From positions 1 to 23,752 of the IMG/VR virus record IMGVR_UViG_3300048588_000146: a stretch of DNA of 23,752 bases. The stretch is one strand, 5' to 3'. The notes under the pieces were generated by a model that was given only the letters and a program-made list of their open reading frames with translations, was not told where the DNA came from and searched no databases. This document shows positions 4,912 to 13,163 of the stretch, piece by piece. The position numbers and the translations under genes were made by a program. The DNA comes from a virus. How positions within the stretch are numbered: the first letter of the stretch is position 1; every line of letters starts with the position of its first letter.

Positions 4912-5841
4912 ATGAACAAACGACTTACGGGGATCTTCATCGCGCTCGTTCTGACGCTGTCGCTCGTGCCGGCGCGGGCGCAAACGCCGCCGGCGTTCGA
5001 TCCGCGCTACGACCTCAACAACGACGGCGTGCTCGACATCCGCGACGTGAGCGCACTCACAACATTCGTGGAGGCCAACTACGGCGCCACGGCGCAGGAA
5101 CCGCCGGCGACCGCAACCCCCACGCCGACCGCAACGGCAACCCCGCATGCGCACCCGACGCAAGCCCCTGGCGCGCTCGGCGCGTGTGGTGAATCCATGA
5201 GCGCCTGGCATCCGCCGGTTGTGGACGGTTGTGCCACGGGCCATGAGCATGGCGATGCGCCGCCGGCGTGGGTGATGAGCGCGAACACGCCGAAGCCTTT
5301 CAGCCAGTCCAGAGAATCGCACGTGGGCTACAAGGGCGTGTTTGCGCGGCACTCGTCCGGCGCCGAGTCATATTGGATCGCGCACATTCTCTCGACCGCG
5401 CCGGCGCGCGCGCATGGCGACCACGACTATCAGCTCTGGCTGAAAACGACCGATGGCAAGGTGTATTACTGGGACGGCCTGCTCTGCTTTGCCAACCCAT
5501 GCGCGGGCACGCCGCCGCTGCGAACCTCAGACACCGGCGAGCGGCCGATCATCCTGGCGCAACGGGATGCAGGGTGTGAAACCTGGTATGGCCGGGCCGA
5601 GCGCGGCATCGTCGATGTCGAATGGGTGATCTGCGGGCGCAACCAGCATTTCGACCTGAGCCAGTCCAGCGGCGTCGGCACCCACAGGACGATGGGCTGG
5701 ATCTTCTATCAAAACCGCTTCAGCGGCGAGGTTGGGCAGTCGCTGGCGCGCGACTGCCGGTTCGAATTTGGATTCTGCCGCCTGCAGTTCCTCGTCAGCG
5801 CGAAGGAATATCCAAAAACCGGCGTGATCATCCCCAACTAG
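4912..5841 (+). CDS. Secreted protein with dockerin-like calcium loop and Chloroflexota-type HEHGD domain
   Basis: This 309-residue protein starts at ATG 4912 behind AGGAGG (4896-4901). Residues 1-24 are a classical signal peptide ending PARAQ. Residues about 29-62 contain YDLNNDGVLDIRD, a dockerin or EF-hand-like calcium loop (DxNxDGxxDxxD). A threonine- and proline-rich linker (63-90) follows. The remainder is a cysteine- and aromatic-rich domain with GCATGHEHGDAPPAW near its start and tryptophan-rich strands later (YWIAHIL, YQLWLKTTDGKVYYWDG). I associate this domain, from memory, with secreted proteins of Chloroflexota of unknown function. In a phage it may be a host-derived moron, an envelope-acting lysis factor or a surface protein. 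No peptidoglycan hydrolase motif is visible. Confidence 0.75.
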   Translation: MNKRLTGIFIALVLTLSLVPARAQTPPAFDPRYDLNNDGVLDIRDVSALTTFVEANYGATAQEPPATATPTPTATATPHAHPTQAPGALGACGESMSAWHPPVVDGCATGHEHGDAPPAWVMSANTPKPFSQSRESHVGYKGVFARHSSGAESYWIAHILSTAPARAHGDHDYQLWLKTTDGKVYYWDGLLCFANPCAGTPPLRTSDTGERPIILAQRDAGCETWYGRAERGIVDVEWVICGRNQHFDLSQSSGVGTHRTMGWIFYQNRFSGEVGQSLARDCRFEFGFCRLQFLVSAKEYPKTGVIIPN

Positions 5842-5881
5842 TGACAGCAGGCCGGCGCGTCACGTGGCGCGCCGGCGTTGA

Positions 5882-5891
5882 CAGGAGTAAA
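5882..5891 (+). promoter_or_regulatory. CAGGAGTAAA ribosome-binding box
   Basis: The 10-mer CAGGAGTAAA lies six bases before ATG 5898. The same 10-mer precedes three other structural genes in the window (14502, 14922, 17713). Confidence 0.7.
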
Positions 5892-5897
5892 GACAAA

Positions 5898-6335
5898 ATG
5901 GCAGTAAGACTTTCGACAGGCACACGAAACAAAGCCCTTGACAGCGGCTTGGCTGATGCGTTTGACTCAACGGGGCGCATCAACATCTACACCGGATCGC
6001 AGCCAGCATCGGCAAACGACGCGGCGACCGGCACATTGCTTGGCACGCTCACCCTTGCGTCTGACGCGGTGACGGCGGGCGCTTCATCCGGCTCTATCTC
6101 GTTTGCGACGATCACCAGCGACACCAGCGCCGACGCGTCAGGCACGGCGGGATGGGGGCGCATCTATCGCACCGGCGACACCGCGCCAGGATCGAGCGCC
6201 GGCACGTCAGACCGGCGCATCGACTTTGCAATCAGCACCAGCGGCAGCGATGTGAACTTCGATTCCGTTACCTTCGTCGCCGGCGGCACGATTGCGATTA
6301 GCTCACTTAGCATCACATTACCATCGGGCGAATAG
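5898..6335 (+). CDS. Phage structural-type protein ('MAVRLSTGTRN' family)
   Basis: This 145-residue protein starts at ATG 5898, fixed by the CAGGAGTAAA box. The opening MAVRLSTGTRNKALDSGLAD followed by INIYTGSQPASANDAATGTL is a recurrent pattern in phage genomes, found near tail or head genes and usually annotated hypothetical. The rest is rich in glycine, serine and threonine and looks all-beta, with a terminal GGTIAISSLSITLPSGE. It shares its RBS box with the capsid, decoration and tail-tube genes, which suggests strong late expression as a virion component. Precise role is unknown; it leads the surface-protein cassette. Confidence 0.7.
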   Translation: MAVRLSTGTRNKALDSGLADAFDSTGRINIYTGSQPASANDAATGTLLGTLTLASDAVTAGASSGSISFATITSDTSADASGTAGWGRIYRTGDTAPGSSAGTSDRRIDFAISTSGSDVNFDSVTFVAGGTIAISSLSITLPSGE

Positions 6336-6343
6336 GCTAATAC

Positions 6344-8017
6344 ATGAATGCTGTAGTAGCTGCAACTGCCAGCAATTCATATTCGTCAGCAACATCGTCA
6401 CCCAGCGCAACGATGCCATCGGGCATTGTCGCGGGTAGCCTGTTGCTGACGAGTTTGATGCTTGACGCGGGCAGTGATTTGACCATCACGCCGCCGTCGG
6501 GATGGACGCTCTACACCCGCGCCAACAACGGCACAGGGTCATTCCTGTGCGCGATTTTCTATCGCATCGCGGATGGCAGCGAAGGGAGCAGCTATTCATA
6601 CACGCTGGGCAGCAGCGTTGTTGGCTCTGTTCAAACGATACGCATCGCCAGCCACGATGCGACATGGGAAGACGCCACGCCGACGCAGAACACCGGCTTG
6701 TCAGAGTCGATGGGCTACTACGGCGTTACAACCAACACCGCAAACGCGCTTGCCATCGCCTATGTTGGCGTTGACTCAACATCCAACGTCCCGACTGCAC
6801 CCAGCGGATTCACCAGCGAGAGCAGCGGCAACGGCTCCTCTCGCGGCTGGCGCATTTCGTCGCTGGTCGTTTCGTCGCCTGGGTGGATAGGCAACAGCTA
6901 CGTATCGACGCAAGGATCGACGCGCCACTGGGCGACGATCATGATTGCGATCAAGCCTTCCAGCGGTGCGGCAACCTACACCGGCTCAGGCACACTGACC
7001 ACGCCGGCAGTGACGGCCAGCGGCAGCGGCACGTTTACAGAAGCATCGACCACCTACACCGGCAACGGGTCGCTATCGTTGCCAGTCGCAACACTCGCCG
7101 GCAGTGGCACGTTCACTGCGCCGGTTTACTCAGCAACAGGCACACTCGCCGCGCCGGCTATCACTGCGTCAGGGTCAGGCACGTTTACCGCGCCGATATA
7201 CACGGGTAGCGGCGCATTGCAATCGCCCGCGTTGACCATCGCCGGCACAGGCACGCACACAACGCCCGCATACACCGGCTCTGGCACGCTTGCCCTTGCG
7301 CCGATCACTGCAACGGGTAGCGGGACATTCACCGCCCCAACGTATACAGGCAGCGGCACGTTGAATGCGCCGGCTGTCACAGTAGCCGGCACGGGCGCAT
7401 TCGCCAATGCAATCTACACCGGCACAGGCGCAATGTCGTTGCCGGCGGCTACTGTGTCGGGCGTCGGCACATTCACCGCGCCAACGTATACGGGTAGTGG
7501 ATCACTAATCGCGCCGGCGCTTGACCTTGACGGTTCGGGCGCATTCGCAAGCGTTATCTACAGCGGCGCGGGTGCGTTGACATTGCCCGCCGTGACTGCA
7601 TCAGGCAGCGGCACATTTACAGCACCCACCTACACCGGCACGGGCAACCTGACGATTGCCGGCCCAACGATTGCCGGCGATGGCACGTTTACAGGCGTGC
7701 CGGCTGGCAGTGGTGTGCTAGTCGTGCCGGCGTTGACGATGACCGGCAGTGGAACGTTTACGGCTGGCACGGCGACGGGCAGCGGCGACATTGAAGCGCC
7801 GGCGCTTGTGCTGAGTGGGGCGGGGTCGTTCACCGCGCCGGTATACACCGGCTCAGGCGCGTTAGTCATGCCCGCCATGACGATGGCAGGAACGGACGTG
7901 CGGGCGGCCTACATCACACTCTCGCCGCGCATCAGGCCACACACGATCACGCCCGAAGACAGACAACAAACACTCACGCCGCGATTGCGCCGGCACACTG
8001 AGACGGTGACGAGGTAA
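6344..8017 (+). CDS. Repetitive virion surface protein, fibre or adhesin candidate
   Basis: This 557-residue protein starts at ATG 6344, eight bases after the previous stop, with no clear Shine-Dalgarno. Residues 1-211 form a beta-rich domain (LTITPPSGWTLYTRANNGTG, FYRIADGSEGSSYSYTLGSS) of a kind seen in phage and environmental surface proteins. Residues 212-517 are 13 tandem units of about 24 residues on the pattern YTGSGTLxxPAxTxxGSGTFTAPx. Residues about 518-557 form a basic tail (LSPRIRPHTITPEDRQQTLT) with two further short repeats. It lacks a signal peptide, consistent with a virion part rather than a secreted protein. A tail fibre, head fibre or decoration role is plausible; I cannot decide between them. 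Confidence 0.75.
   Translation: MNAVVAATASNSYSSATSSPSATMPSGIVAGSLLLTSLMLDAGSDLTITPPSGWTLYTRANNGTGSFLCAIFYRIADGSEGSSYSYTLGSSVVGSVQTIRIASHDATWEDATPTQNTGLSESMGYYGVTTNTANALAIAYVGVDSTSNVPTAPSGFTSESSGNGSSRGWRISSLVVSSPGWIGNSYVSTQGSTRHWATIMIAIKPSSGAATYTGSGTLTTPAVTASGSGTFTEASTTYTGNGSLSLPVATLAGSGTFTAPVYSATGTLAAPAITASGSGTFTAPIYTGSGALQSPALTIAGTGTHTTPAYTGSGTLALAPITATGSGTFTAPTYTGSGTLNAPAVTVAGTGAFANAIYTGTGAMSLPAATVSGVGTFTAPTYTGSGSLIAPALDLDGSGAFASVIYSGAGALTLPAVTASGSGTFTAPTYTGTGNLTIAGPTIAGDGTFTGVPAGSGVLVVPALTMTGSGTFTAGTATGSGDIEAPALVLSGAGSFTAPVYTGSGALVMPAMTMAGTDVRAAYITLSPRIRPHTITPEDRQQTLTPRLRRHTETVTR
6977..7894 (+). repeat. 13 tandem 72-bp coding repeats
   Basis: The region encodes 13 degenerate units, most of exactly 24 residues, each starting YTGSG or a variant and containing PA and GTFTAP. 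The period stays in frame. Divergence between units is considerable at DNA level, so the array is not recent, but copy-number change by recombination is expected. Confidence 0.85.
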
Positions 8018-8019
8018 AC

Positions 8020-8340
8020 ATGGCAAACAACGAACCGGAGTTCTATATCCCCGATGTGCGGGAGTTTTTGACTGGCGATGCGTGGCCGTTTCAGATTGCG
8101 AAGTCGCGCTATGAGACCGGCGCGACACTCACCAGCCCATCAGCAACCGTGAAGCGACTGAGCGACGGCGCGGATGTGACTGCAACATTCTGGCCAGCGG
8201 GTAGTGGCAGTGTTGGCGCGTCGCATGTGCAGTGGTCGGCGTTCACAATGGCGGCGGCGGGTGACTATGAGATTCGCCTGTCGGTGTTGGTCAGCAACAA
8301 CAAGCGGACGGACGTGCTAAGGGTGAAGGTGAGCGCATGA
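8020..8340 (+). CDS. Small beta-sandwich phage protein
   Basis: This 106-residue protein starts at ATG 8020, two bases after the preceding stop, with GAGG upstream. The pattern is a charged N-terminus (EFYIPDVREFLTGDAWPFQI) followed by alternating strands (ATLTSPSATVKRLSDGADVT; GDYEIRLSVLVSNNKRTDVL). This resembles Ig-like accessory proteins of phage tails and baseplates, such as the N-terminal domain of BppU-type proteins, though the resemblance is only structural in feel. It is translated with the repetitive surface protein, so it may be part of the same virion structure. Confidence 0.65.
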   Translation: MANNEPEFYIPDVREFLTGDAWPFQIAKSRYETGATLTSPSATVKRLSDGADVTATFWPAGSGSVGASHVQWSAFTMAAAGDYEIRLSVLVSNNKRTDVLRVKVSA

Positions 8341-8498
8341 GGGAGTGCATTGCGGGTTGCGCAGTGCGGCATGCGATTCGGGTGCTCCTGCGGCGGGCGC
8401 GGCGAGCTTTCTGGCAGCCGCGCCACACACCACTCGAATTGCCGCCCGACGATCAACCCGCAATGCCAGCGCCCGGGTGCCGGCGGGGTGGGCGCTGA
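8337..8498 (+). CDS. Possible small arginine-rich ORF
   Basis: An ATG overlaps the previous stop as ATGA (8337-8340) and opens 53 codons, MRECIAGCAVRHAIRVLLRR and onward, ending at TGA 8496-8498. The overlap and the lack of other content in 8341-8500 favour a gene. The arginine- and cysteine-rich, GC-driven composition is also what a random frame here would give. No family is recognised. Confidence 0.3.
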   Translation: MRECIAGCAVRHAIRVLLRRARRAFWQPRHTPLELPPDDQPAMPAPGCRRGGR

Positions 8499-8505
8499 CG
8501 TAATT

Positions 8506-8519
8506 GTATACGCGTATAC
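8506..8519. promoter_or_regulatory. Perfect 14-bp palindrome upstream of terminase
   Basis: GTATACGCGTATAC is a perfect palindrome in a short AT-richer gap before the terminase genes. TTGAC is then repeated 10 bp apart (8528, 8538). Candidate roles are an operator for late transcription or a recognition site for the terminase small subunit (cos or pac). Sequence alone does not decide. Confidence 0.5.
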
Positions 8520-8537
8520 GATTTCGGTTGACTTAAC

Positions 8538-9062
8538 TTGACAGCTAAAAAAGGCAAGAAACCTGCGCAGAAGAAGCGCGCAAGGCCGAGCCGGCGGCAG
8601 GAACGCAAGCCGGCTTGGCGCGAGATATTTCTGCGCGTGTATGCGCAGCGCGCCAACGTCGGCGCTTCATGCCGGACTGCCGGCATTTCTCGCACGCTGG
8701 CCTATGAAACGCGCAAGGCTGAGCCGGATTTTGCAAAGCAGTGGCAGATCGCGCGCGCTGAAGCCGTTGAGCGGCTGGAAGAAGAAGCCTGGCGTCGGGC
8801 GCATGACGGCGTGAAGAAGCCGGTGTATCAGCAGGGCAACCTGGTCGGCCACATTCAAGAATACAGCGACACGATGCTGATCTTCCTTTTGAAGGCCAAC
8901 AAGCCGAAGAAATATCGTGACAACTTCAAGCATGAGCACGCCGGCACGCTGGACGTGAACATTCCGCAACTCGATGAAGCACTGAACCGCATCTATGGCA
9001 ATCCTGACCCTGCCGGCGAAAGCGCGACCGACAACGCGCCCGACACCGGCAACGCCGCTTGA
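8538..9062 (+). CDS. terS: Terminase small subunit
   Basis: This 174-residue protein is read from TTG 8538. The start is uncertain because no clear Shine-Dalgarno precedes it, but no in-frame ATG exists before the DNA-binding domain. The first 25 residues are very basic (TAKKGKKPAQKKRARPSRRQ). Residues about 28-65 form a helix-turn-helix (ANVGASCRTAGISRTLAYET). Residues about 109-128 carry YSDTMLIFLLKANKPKKYRD, a hallmark of phage terminase small subunits. The protein recognises viral DNA and brings it to the large subunit. The next gene starts 68 bp before this one ends, typical of terminase pairs. Confidence 0.85.
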   Translation: MTAKKGKKPAQKKRARPSRRQERKPAWREIFLRVYAQRANVGASCRTAGISRTLAYETRKAEPDFAKQWQIARAEAVERLEEEAWRRAHDGVKKPVYQQGNLVGHIQEYSDTMLIFLLKANKPKKYRDNFKHEHAGTLDVNIPQLDEALNRIYGNPDPAGESATDNAPDTGNAA

Positions 9063-10434
9063 GCGTTACCTTGAGGCCGGCCGGCTGGCTGGATGCCCGG
9101 CGGACCAGATGCAGCACCTGATCCGTGCCGGCGCCGTGCTGCAGCCTCGCCAGCTGGAGGCTAGCGCAGCGGCGAGGCTGTGTGATCATGCCGGCGGCCC
9201 AACTCGCGTGGGATATGGCGGCGCGCGCGGTGGTGGCAAAAGTCACTGGGCGGCGGTGCAGATCGGCGCGGATGATTGCCAGCGGCAGTCGGAGTTGAAG
9301 GTGCTCTTCCTGCGCAAGGTGCTGAAGTATGCGCGCGAGAGCTTCAATGACCTGCGCCGCGCGGCATATCGTAACCTCCAGCACAAATACAACGAGAACA
9401 GCGGGCGCGTTGAATTCAAAAACGGCTCGCAGATCGTGCTGGGTCATTACAAAAACGAGTCTGACATCGACAACTACCTCGGCCTGCAATATGACGTGAT
9501 CGCGATTGAAGAAGCGAACACGCTCACGGCGAAGAAGAAACGCGACATCTATACCTGCCTGCGCACTTCAAAGCCGAACTGGCGGCCCCGTGGCTACGAG
9601 ACGACGAATCCGGGCGGGGTGGGGCATGCGGACTTCAAGCGCCAGTTCATTGAGCCCTGGCGCCGGCAGCAGCAGACCGAAACGCGATTCATCGGCGCGA
9701 CAGTGGACGACAACGCCTTCGTTAACCGTGAATACAAAACCGAGCTGGAGAAGCTGAGCGGCTGGCAGCTGCGCGCTTGGCGCTATGGCGACTGGGACAT
9801 TGCCGCCGGCCAGTATTTCTCCAACTTCATGCGCGACGTGCACGTGGTGCAGCCATTCCGCGTGCCTGACAACTGGCCGGCGTGGATCGCCCTGGACTAC
9901 GGTTTTACGCACTTCACCGCGGCGTATGTGTTCACGAAGGACAGCGACGGCAACATCTACTGCATTGGCGAGCACGCAGAGCGGCAATGGGTTGTGAAGC
10001 GGCATGCAGAAGCAATCAAGCAGCTCGCGTGGCGCGCACTCGGCAACTGGGAGCGCGTGAGTTACTGCGTGGCCGGCGCGGACATCTTTGGCAAGCGCGG
10101 CGCAGAGCGGACGGTGGCCGAACAGTATGCCGACGAGGGAATCGTGTTCGATCGCGCAAATGACGACCGCATCAGCGGTGCGACGACAATCCTGAACGAC
10201 TTCGGCGACATCGAGCGCGGCATCCAGCCGAGGCTGTTCATCTTTGACGCGTGCCCGCGCCTGGTCGAATGCATTCCCGCCATGCAGCACGATCCGCACC
10301 GGCCGGAGGATGTGCTGAAGGTAGACACGGACGACGACGGGGTCGGTGGCGACGACTTCTATGACGCATTCCGATATGGGCGCATGGCCGGCGAGCTCGC
10401 CGGCGGCGCGATTGCAATGAGCTATCTGAGGTAG
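8995..10434 (+). CDS. terL: Terminase large subunit
   Basis: This 479-residue packaging motor starts at ATG 8995, overlapping the small-subunit gene by 68 bp. The N-terminal ATPase has Walker A GGARGGGKS (75-83), Walker B VIAIEEA (168-174) and a coupling motif TTNPGG (203-208). The C-terminal RNase H-like nuclease shows acidic residues in WIALDYGF (D301), GADIFGKRG (D363) and GGDDFYDAFRYG (D453/D454). It hydrolyses ATP to pump DNA into the prohead and cuts concatemers. Length and motifs are complete, so it should be functional. A start slightly further in is possible because the first 20 residues are proline- and threonine-rich and lie in the overlap. Confidence 0.97.
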   Translation: MAILTLPAKARPTTRPTPATPLERYLEAGRLAGCPADQMQHLIRAGAVLQPRQLEASAAARLCDHAGGPTRVGYGGARGGGKSHWAAVQIGADDCQRQSELKVLFLRKVLKYARESFNDLRRAAYRNLQHKYNENSGRVEFKNGSQIVLGHYKNESDIDNYLGLQYDVIAIEEANTLTAKKKRDIYTCLRTSKPNWRPRGYETTNPGGVGHADFKRQFIEPWRRQQQTETRFIGATVDDNAFVNREYKTELEKLSGWQLRAWRYGDWDIAAGQYFSNFMRDVHVVQPFRVPDNWPAWIALDYGFTHFTAAYVFTKDSDGNIYCIGEHAERQWVVKRHAEAIKQLAWRALGNWERVSYCVAGADIFGKRGAERTVAEQYADEGIVFDRANDDRISGATTILNDFGDIERGIQPRLFIFDACPRLVECIPAMQHDPHRPEDVLKVDTDDDGVGGDDFYDAFRYGRMAGELAGGAIAMSYLR

Positions 10435-10445
10435 CTATCTGAGGT
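10420..10445. repeat. Exact 13-bp tandem duplication at the terminase-portal junction
   Basis: AGCTATCTGAGGT occurs twice back to back (10420-10432, 10433-10445). The terminase stop TAG (10432-10434) spans the junction, and the second copy supplies the GAGGT of the portal ribosome-binding site. It looks like a recent slippage event that separated previously overlapping genes. Confidence 0.8.
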
Positions 10446-10451
10446 GAGCAC

Positions 10452-11969
10452 ATGACGCAAGTGAATCCGGCAGAGCTGGCCTTCGCCGCATGGCAGGCGG
10501 ATGAAGAGAAATATCGCCAACGCGAGGTGGTGACCGCCCGCGCATATTACGAGGGCGCGCTGGTGGTGTGGGCAACCGAGCGCATCAAGAACCTGCTCGG
10601 CCTGCAGGCTTCGGCGGATGTGAAGATGAAGGTCAACATCATCCGCCCCATCGTCAACGCGCTCGTCGAGCGCATGGCGGTGAAGGGCTTTCGCGTGACG
10701 GTGCCGACGGCTGAAGCCGGCGACGATGAAGGCAGGAGCGATGCCGCTGTGGCCGTGCGCGCATGGGCAGAGCGCGTGTGGAAGCTCAACGCGATGGACA
10801 TCAAGCAGGACGACATCGCCATTGACACCGCCAATGAAGGCGAGGCGTTTGTGATCGTCGACTGGGACGAGCGCAACACCCGGCCGCGCTTCACGCCGCA
10901 CCCGCGCTACACCGACCCAACCGTGAGCAGCACGCAAGCCGGCGACGGCAAGAACCCGCGCGAGACCGGCGAGGGTGACGGCTTCGGCTGCAAGGTGTTC
11001 TATGAGAACGATGACCCCAACCAGGGCGTGATTCGCGCGTCGAAGCGCTGGCGCGAGGAACTGGGCGCGGGCAAGAGTAGGTTGCGCCTGACGGAGTATT
11101 ACCCCGACCGCATTGAGAAATACCTTGTCGAAGGGCCGAAACTCACGCCGATCCGGGATGAAGGTGATGCGACATGGCCCCTGTCATGGGTGGACGGCGC
11201 CGGCGAGCCGCTGGGCGTGCCGGTGTTCCATGCAACCGCGCCGGACACGCGCCCGGGCGCGATCGATGCATGGGGCGTGCAGGACGCGATTGTGCAGGCC
11301 TTCATCGACCTGCTTGCCGGCAACCGCATTGCCGCGTTCCGCATTTTCAAGGCCTTCGGCTTTTATCCCACCACTGATGGGCTGGACCCGAAAGCCGACC
11401 GCTCGAACTGGCTTAACCTGGAGCCGGGCGCAATCATCGGCACGCGCATGAAGGGGCCGAACGATGCTGCATTCGAGCCGATTGACGGCGCGTCGCCGGC
11501 GGCGTTCCTCGACACGCTCGACAAGCTGATCTACTACGCGGCAACGACCACCGACACGCCGCTCTCACGCTTTCAGATGACCGGCCAGGTGGCGAGCGAA
11601 GCCACGCAGAAGGAATACAAAGAGCCACTGATGGCGCGCATCATGCGCCTGCAGGCGCGCATCGGCGCGATGTGGTCGCAGGCGTTCACCATGGCGCTCA
11701 AGCTGGAACGGCTATATGGCGACTCATCCCTCGCCGAAAACGCGATCTTTGAAACGCAGTGGCAGCCGCTGGAGAAGCGCAGCATTGAGGATCTCGGCAA
11801 GGAAGCAGCGGCGAAGAAAGCCAGTGGCGTGCCCGAGGAAACGATCTGGCGCGAGGTGTGGGGTTACAGCGAGGAGCAGATCGCGGCGATGAAGCGGGAA
11901 CAGAGCTATATGCAGCGCCAGGCGATTGCACAGATGGCCTTGGGTGCGCAGAACATCAACAACGGCTAA
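10452..11969 (+). CDS. Portal protein (SPP1 gp6-like family)
   Basis: This 505-residue protein starts at ATG 10452 behind GAGGTGAG (10441-10448). It forms the dodecameric ring at the capsid vertex through which DNA passes. The pattern fits SPP1 gp6-type portals: an N-terminal helical part (ARAYYEGALVVWATERIKNL), VNIIRPIVNALVERMAVKGF, ANEGEAFVIVDWDE, a central crown and stem region (GVQDAIVQAFIDLLAGNRIA), TTTDTPLSRFQMTGQVASEA near residue 375, and a C-terminal helical part. It follows terL directly and precedes the MuF-like gene, the usual order. Length is typical. Confidence 0.93.
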   Translation: MTQVNPAELAFAAWQADEEKYRQREVVTARAYYEGALVVWATERIKNLLGLQASADVKMKVNIIRPIVNALVERMAVKGFRVTVPTAEAGDDEGRSDAAVAVRAWAERVWKLNAMDIKQDDIAIDTANEGEAFVIVDWDERNTRPRFTPHPRYTDPTVSSTQAGDGKNPRETGEGDGFGCKVFYENDDPNQGVIRASKRWREELGAGKSRLRLTEYYPDRIEKYLVEGPKLTPIRDEGDATWPLSWVDGAGEPLGVPVFHATAPDTRPGAIDAWGVQDAIVQAFIDLLAGNRIAAFRIFKAFGFYPTTDGLDPKADRSNWLNLEPGAIIGTRMKGPNDAAFEPIDGASPAAFLDTLDKLIYYAATTTDTPLSRFQMTGQVASEATQKEYKEPLMARIMRLQARIGAMWSQAFTMALKLERLYGDSSLAENAIFETQWQPLEKRSIEDLGKEAAAKKASGVPEETIWREVWGYSEEQIAAMKREQSYMQRQAIAQMALGAQNINNG

Positions 11970-11972
11970 CCC

Positions 11973-12959
11973 ATGGCAACACCACACGAACGCGCAGTGA
12001 GCAACGCCAGCCGCACAACTGACCGGCTGGGGCGGCTGTTTGATGCGCTCGGCCATGCGTCAAGCCGGCGCGGGGTGTTTCGCGCTTACCGCACGGCACT
12101 GGCTGCTTTGCGCGGCAATCTGGATAGCATGGCCAGCGTGAATGACACATTGGCACAGTTGCGCCGCAGTGTTGAACTAGAAGCCAGCTCGCTGCTCACA
12201 GACGCACTGGAACTGGGCATCGAGGCCGGCCGGCGTGACGCCGATTACAACGGGCTGGTGATCGATCCGGCCAATGACATGATCATCCCGCCGGATGCGC
12301 TCGCGGCAATCCTGGCGACGGTTGACGCGCAGGCGATCGGGGTTAAGGGCTTGCTGCTGTTGGGGCAAGGGGATGAGGCGCAGATTGTCGGCAATGATGA
12401 GCAAGCCGGCATCCTCACGCCCGCGCCGGTGACAGTGAACGCGGCGCGCTGGATTGTCTTGCTTTCGATGGTTGCGCATGACGTGGTGGTGCAGCGCTCC
12501 ATCGTCCGCGCAGAGTTGCCGCCCTATTTACGTGATGAAGGCGTGCGGGCCGTCAGCGCAGCTGCGCCGGCGCTATTCGGCACCCGCTTCGAAGGCTACG
12601 ATTTCGCGCAATTTGGCATCGGGGCGCGGGTTCGCGAGGTGATGCGCGAATGGGGCCGGCAGGTTGTGGCAGTCGTTGACGAGCGCACAACGCCATGCTG
12701 CTTGAACGCGCATGGACAGTGGCAGGCGATGGGTGACGACTTCGTTTTGACCGCGCAGCCGCGCTATGCAGACAGGATGCCGCACCCGCCGTTTCATCGT
12801 TGGTGTAGGTCTGCAACGGCACTCGTGCAGCGGCAGTATGCGGCTGACGACTTAACAGCACGGATGCGTGAAGCAGCCCGGGCGGAGTTGAACGCTAGGA
12901 CGAAGAAACCACGCAGGCAAGTGATCAACCCGGCGAATGCGTTTAGCAGGAGGGCATAA
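11973..12959 (+). CDS. MuF-like minor head protein
   Basis: This 328-residue protein starts at ATG 11973, three bases after the portal stop. The C-terminal third carries the Mu gpF-type signature: VVDERTTPCCLNAHGQ (residues about 234-249) and MPHPPFHRWCRS (269-280), with C242, C243, H275 and C278 as likely metal ligands. The N-terminal two-thirds are helical. Proteins of this family are minor capsid components delivered or positioned near the portal and needed for head assembly or infection. No toxin domain is fused after the MuF region. The final 40 residues are basic. Confidence 0.9.
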   Translation: MATPHERAVSNASRTTDRLGRLFDALGHASSRRGVFRAYRTALAALRGNLDSMASVNDTLAQLRRSVELEASSLLTDALELGIEAGRRDADYNGLVIDPANDMIIPPDALAAILATVDAQAIGVKGLLLLGQGDEAQIVGNDEQAGILTPAPVTVNAARWIVLLSMVAHDVVVQRSIVRAELPPYLRDEGVRAVSAAAPALFGTRFEGYDFAQFGIGARVREVMREWGRQVVAVVDERTTPCCLNAHGQWQAMGDDFVLTAQPRYADRMPHPPFHRWCRSATALVQRQYAADDLTARMREAARAELNARTKKPRRQVINPANAFSRRA

Positions 12960-12965
12960 GGGCAG

Positions 12966-13163
12966 ATGGACGAAGCAACACGCAAGGCGCTTGAGGATGC
13001 ATACAGCCAACTCATGCGCGCCGCGAAGAATATTCGCCGGCTACTGGATGGCGAGACATCGCAGCGGCTCGCGCAATGTGATCTGCATCATGCCAGTATT
13101 GCCGGCGTGATGTTGCCGGATATCGTGCAAAAGCCGGCGGACGCGTCGAGCCGGCGCGACTAA
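12966..13163 (+). CDS. Small helical protein of unknown function
   Basis: This 65-residue protein starts at ATG 12966, behind AGGAGGGC at 12949-12956, six bases after the MuF-like stop. Residues 1-30 are helical and charged (EATRKALEDAYSQLMRAAKN). The rest includes DLHHASIAGVMLPDIVQK. No family is recognised. The close spacing in a head-gene operon and good RBS support a real gene. Confidence 0.65.
   Translation: MDEATRKALEDAYSQLMRAAKNIRRLLDGETSQRLAQCDLHHASIAGVMLPDIVQKPADASSRRD

Noticed and set aside
6977-7894. CRISPR-like array or diversity-generating template
   Set aside because: The repeats are in-frame coding units of 72 bp without unique spacers, and no reverse transcriptase is in the window.
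8538-8543. TTGACA as a -35 box
   Set aside because: No -10 box lies 16-18 bp downstream, and the TTG is needed as the start codon of the terminase small subunit.
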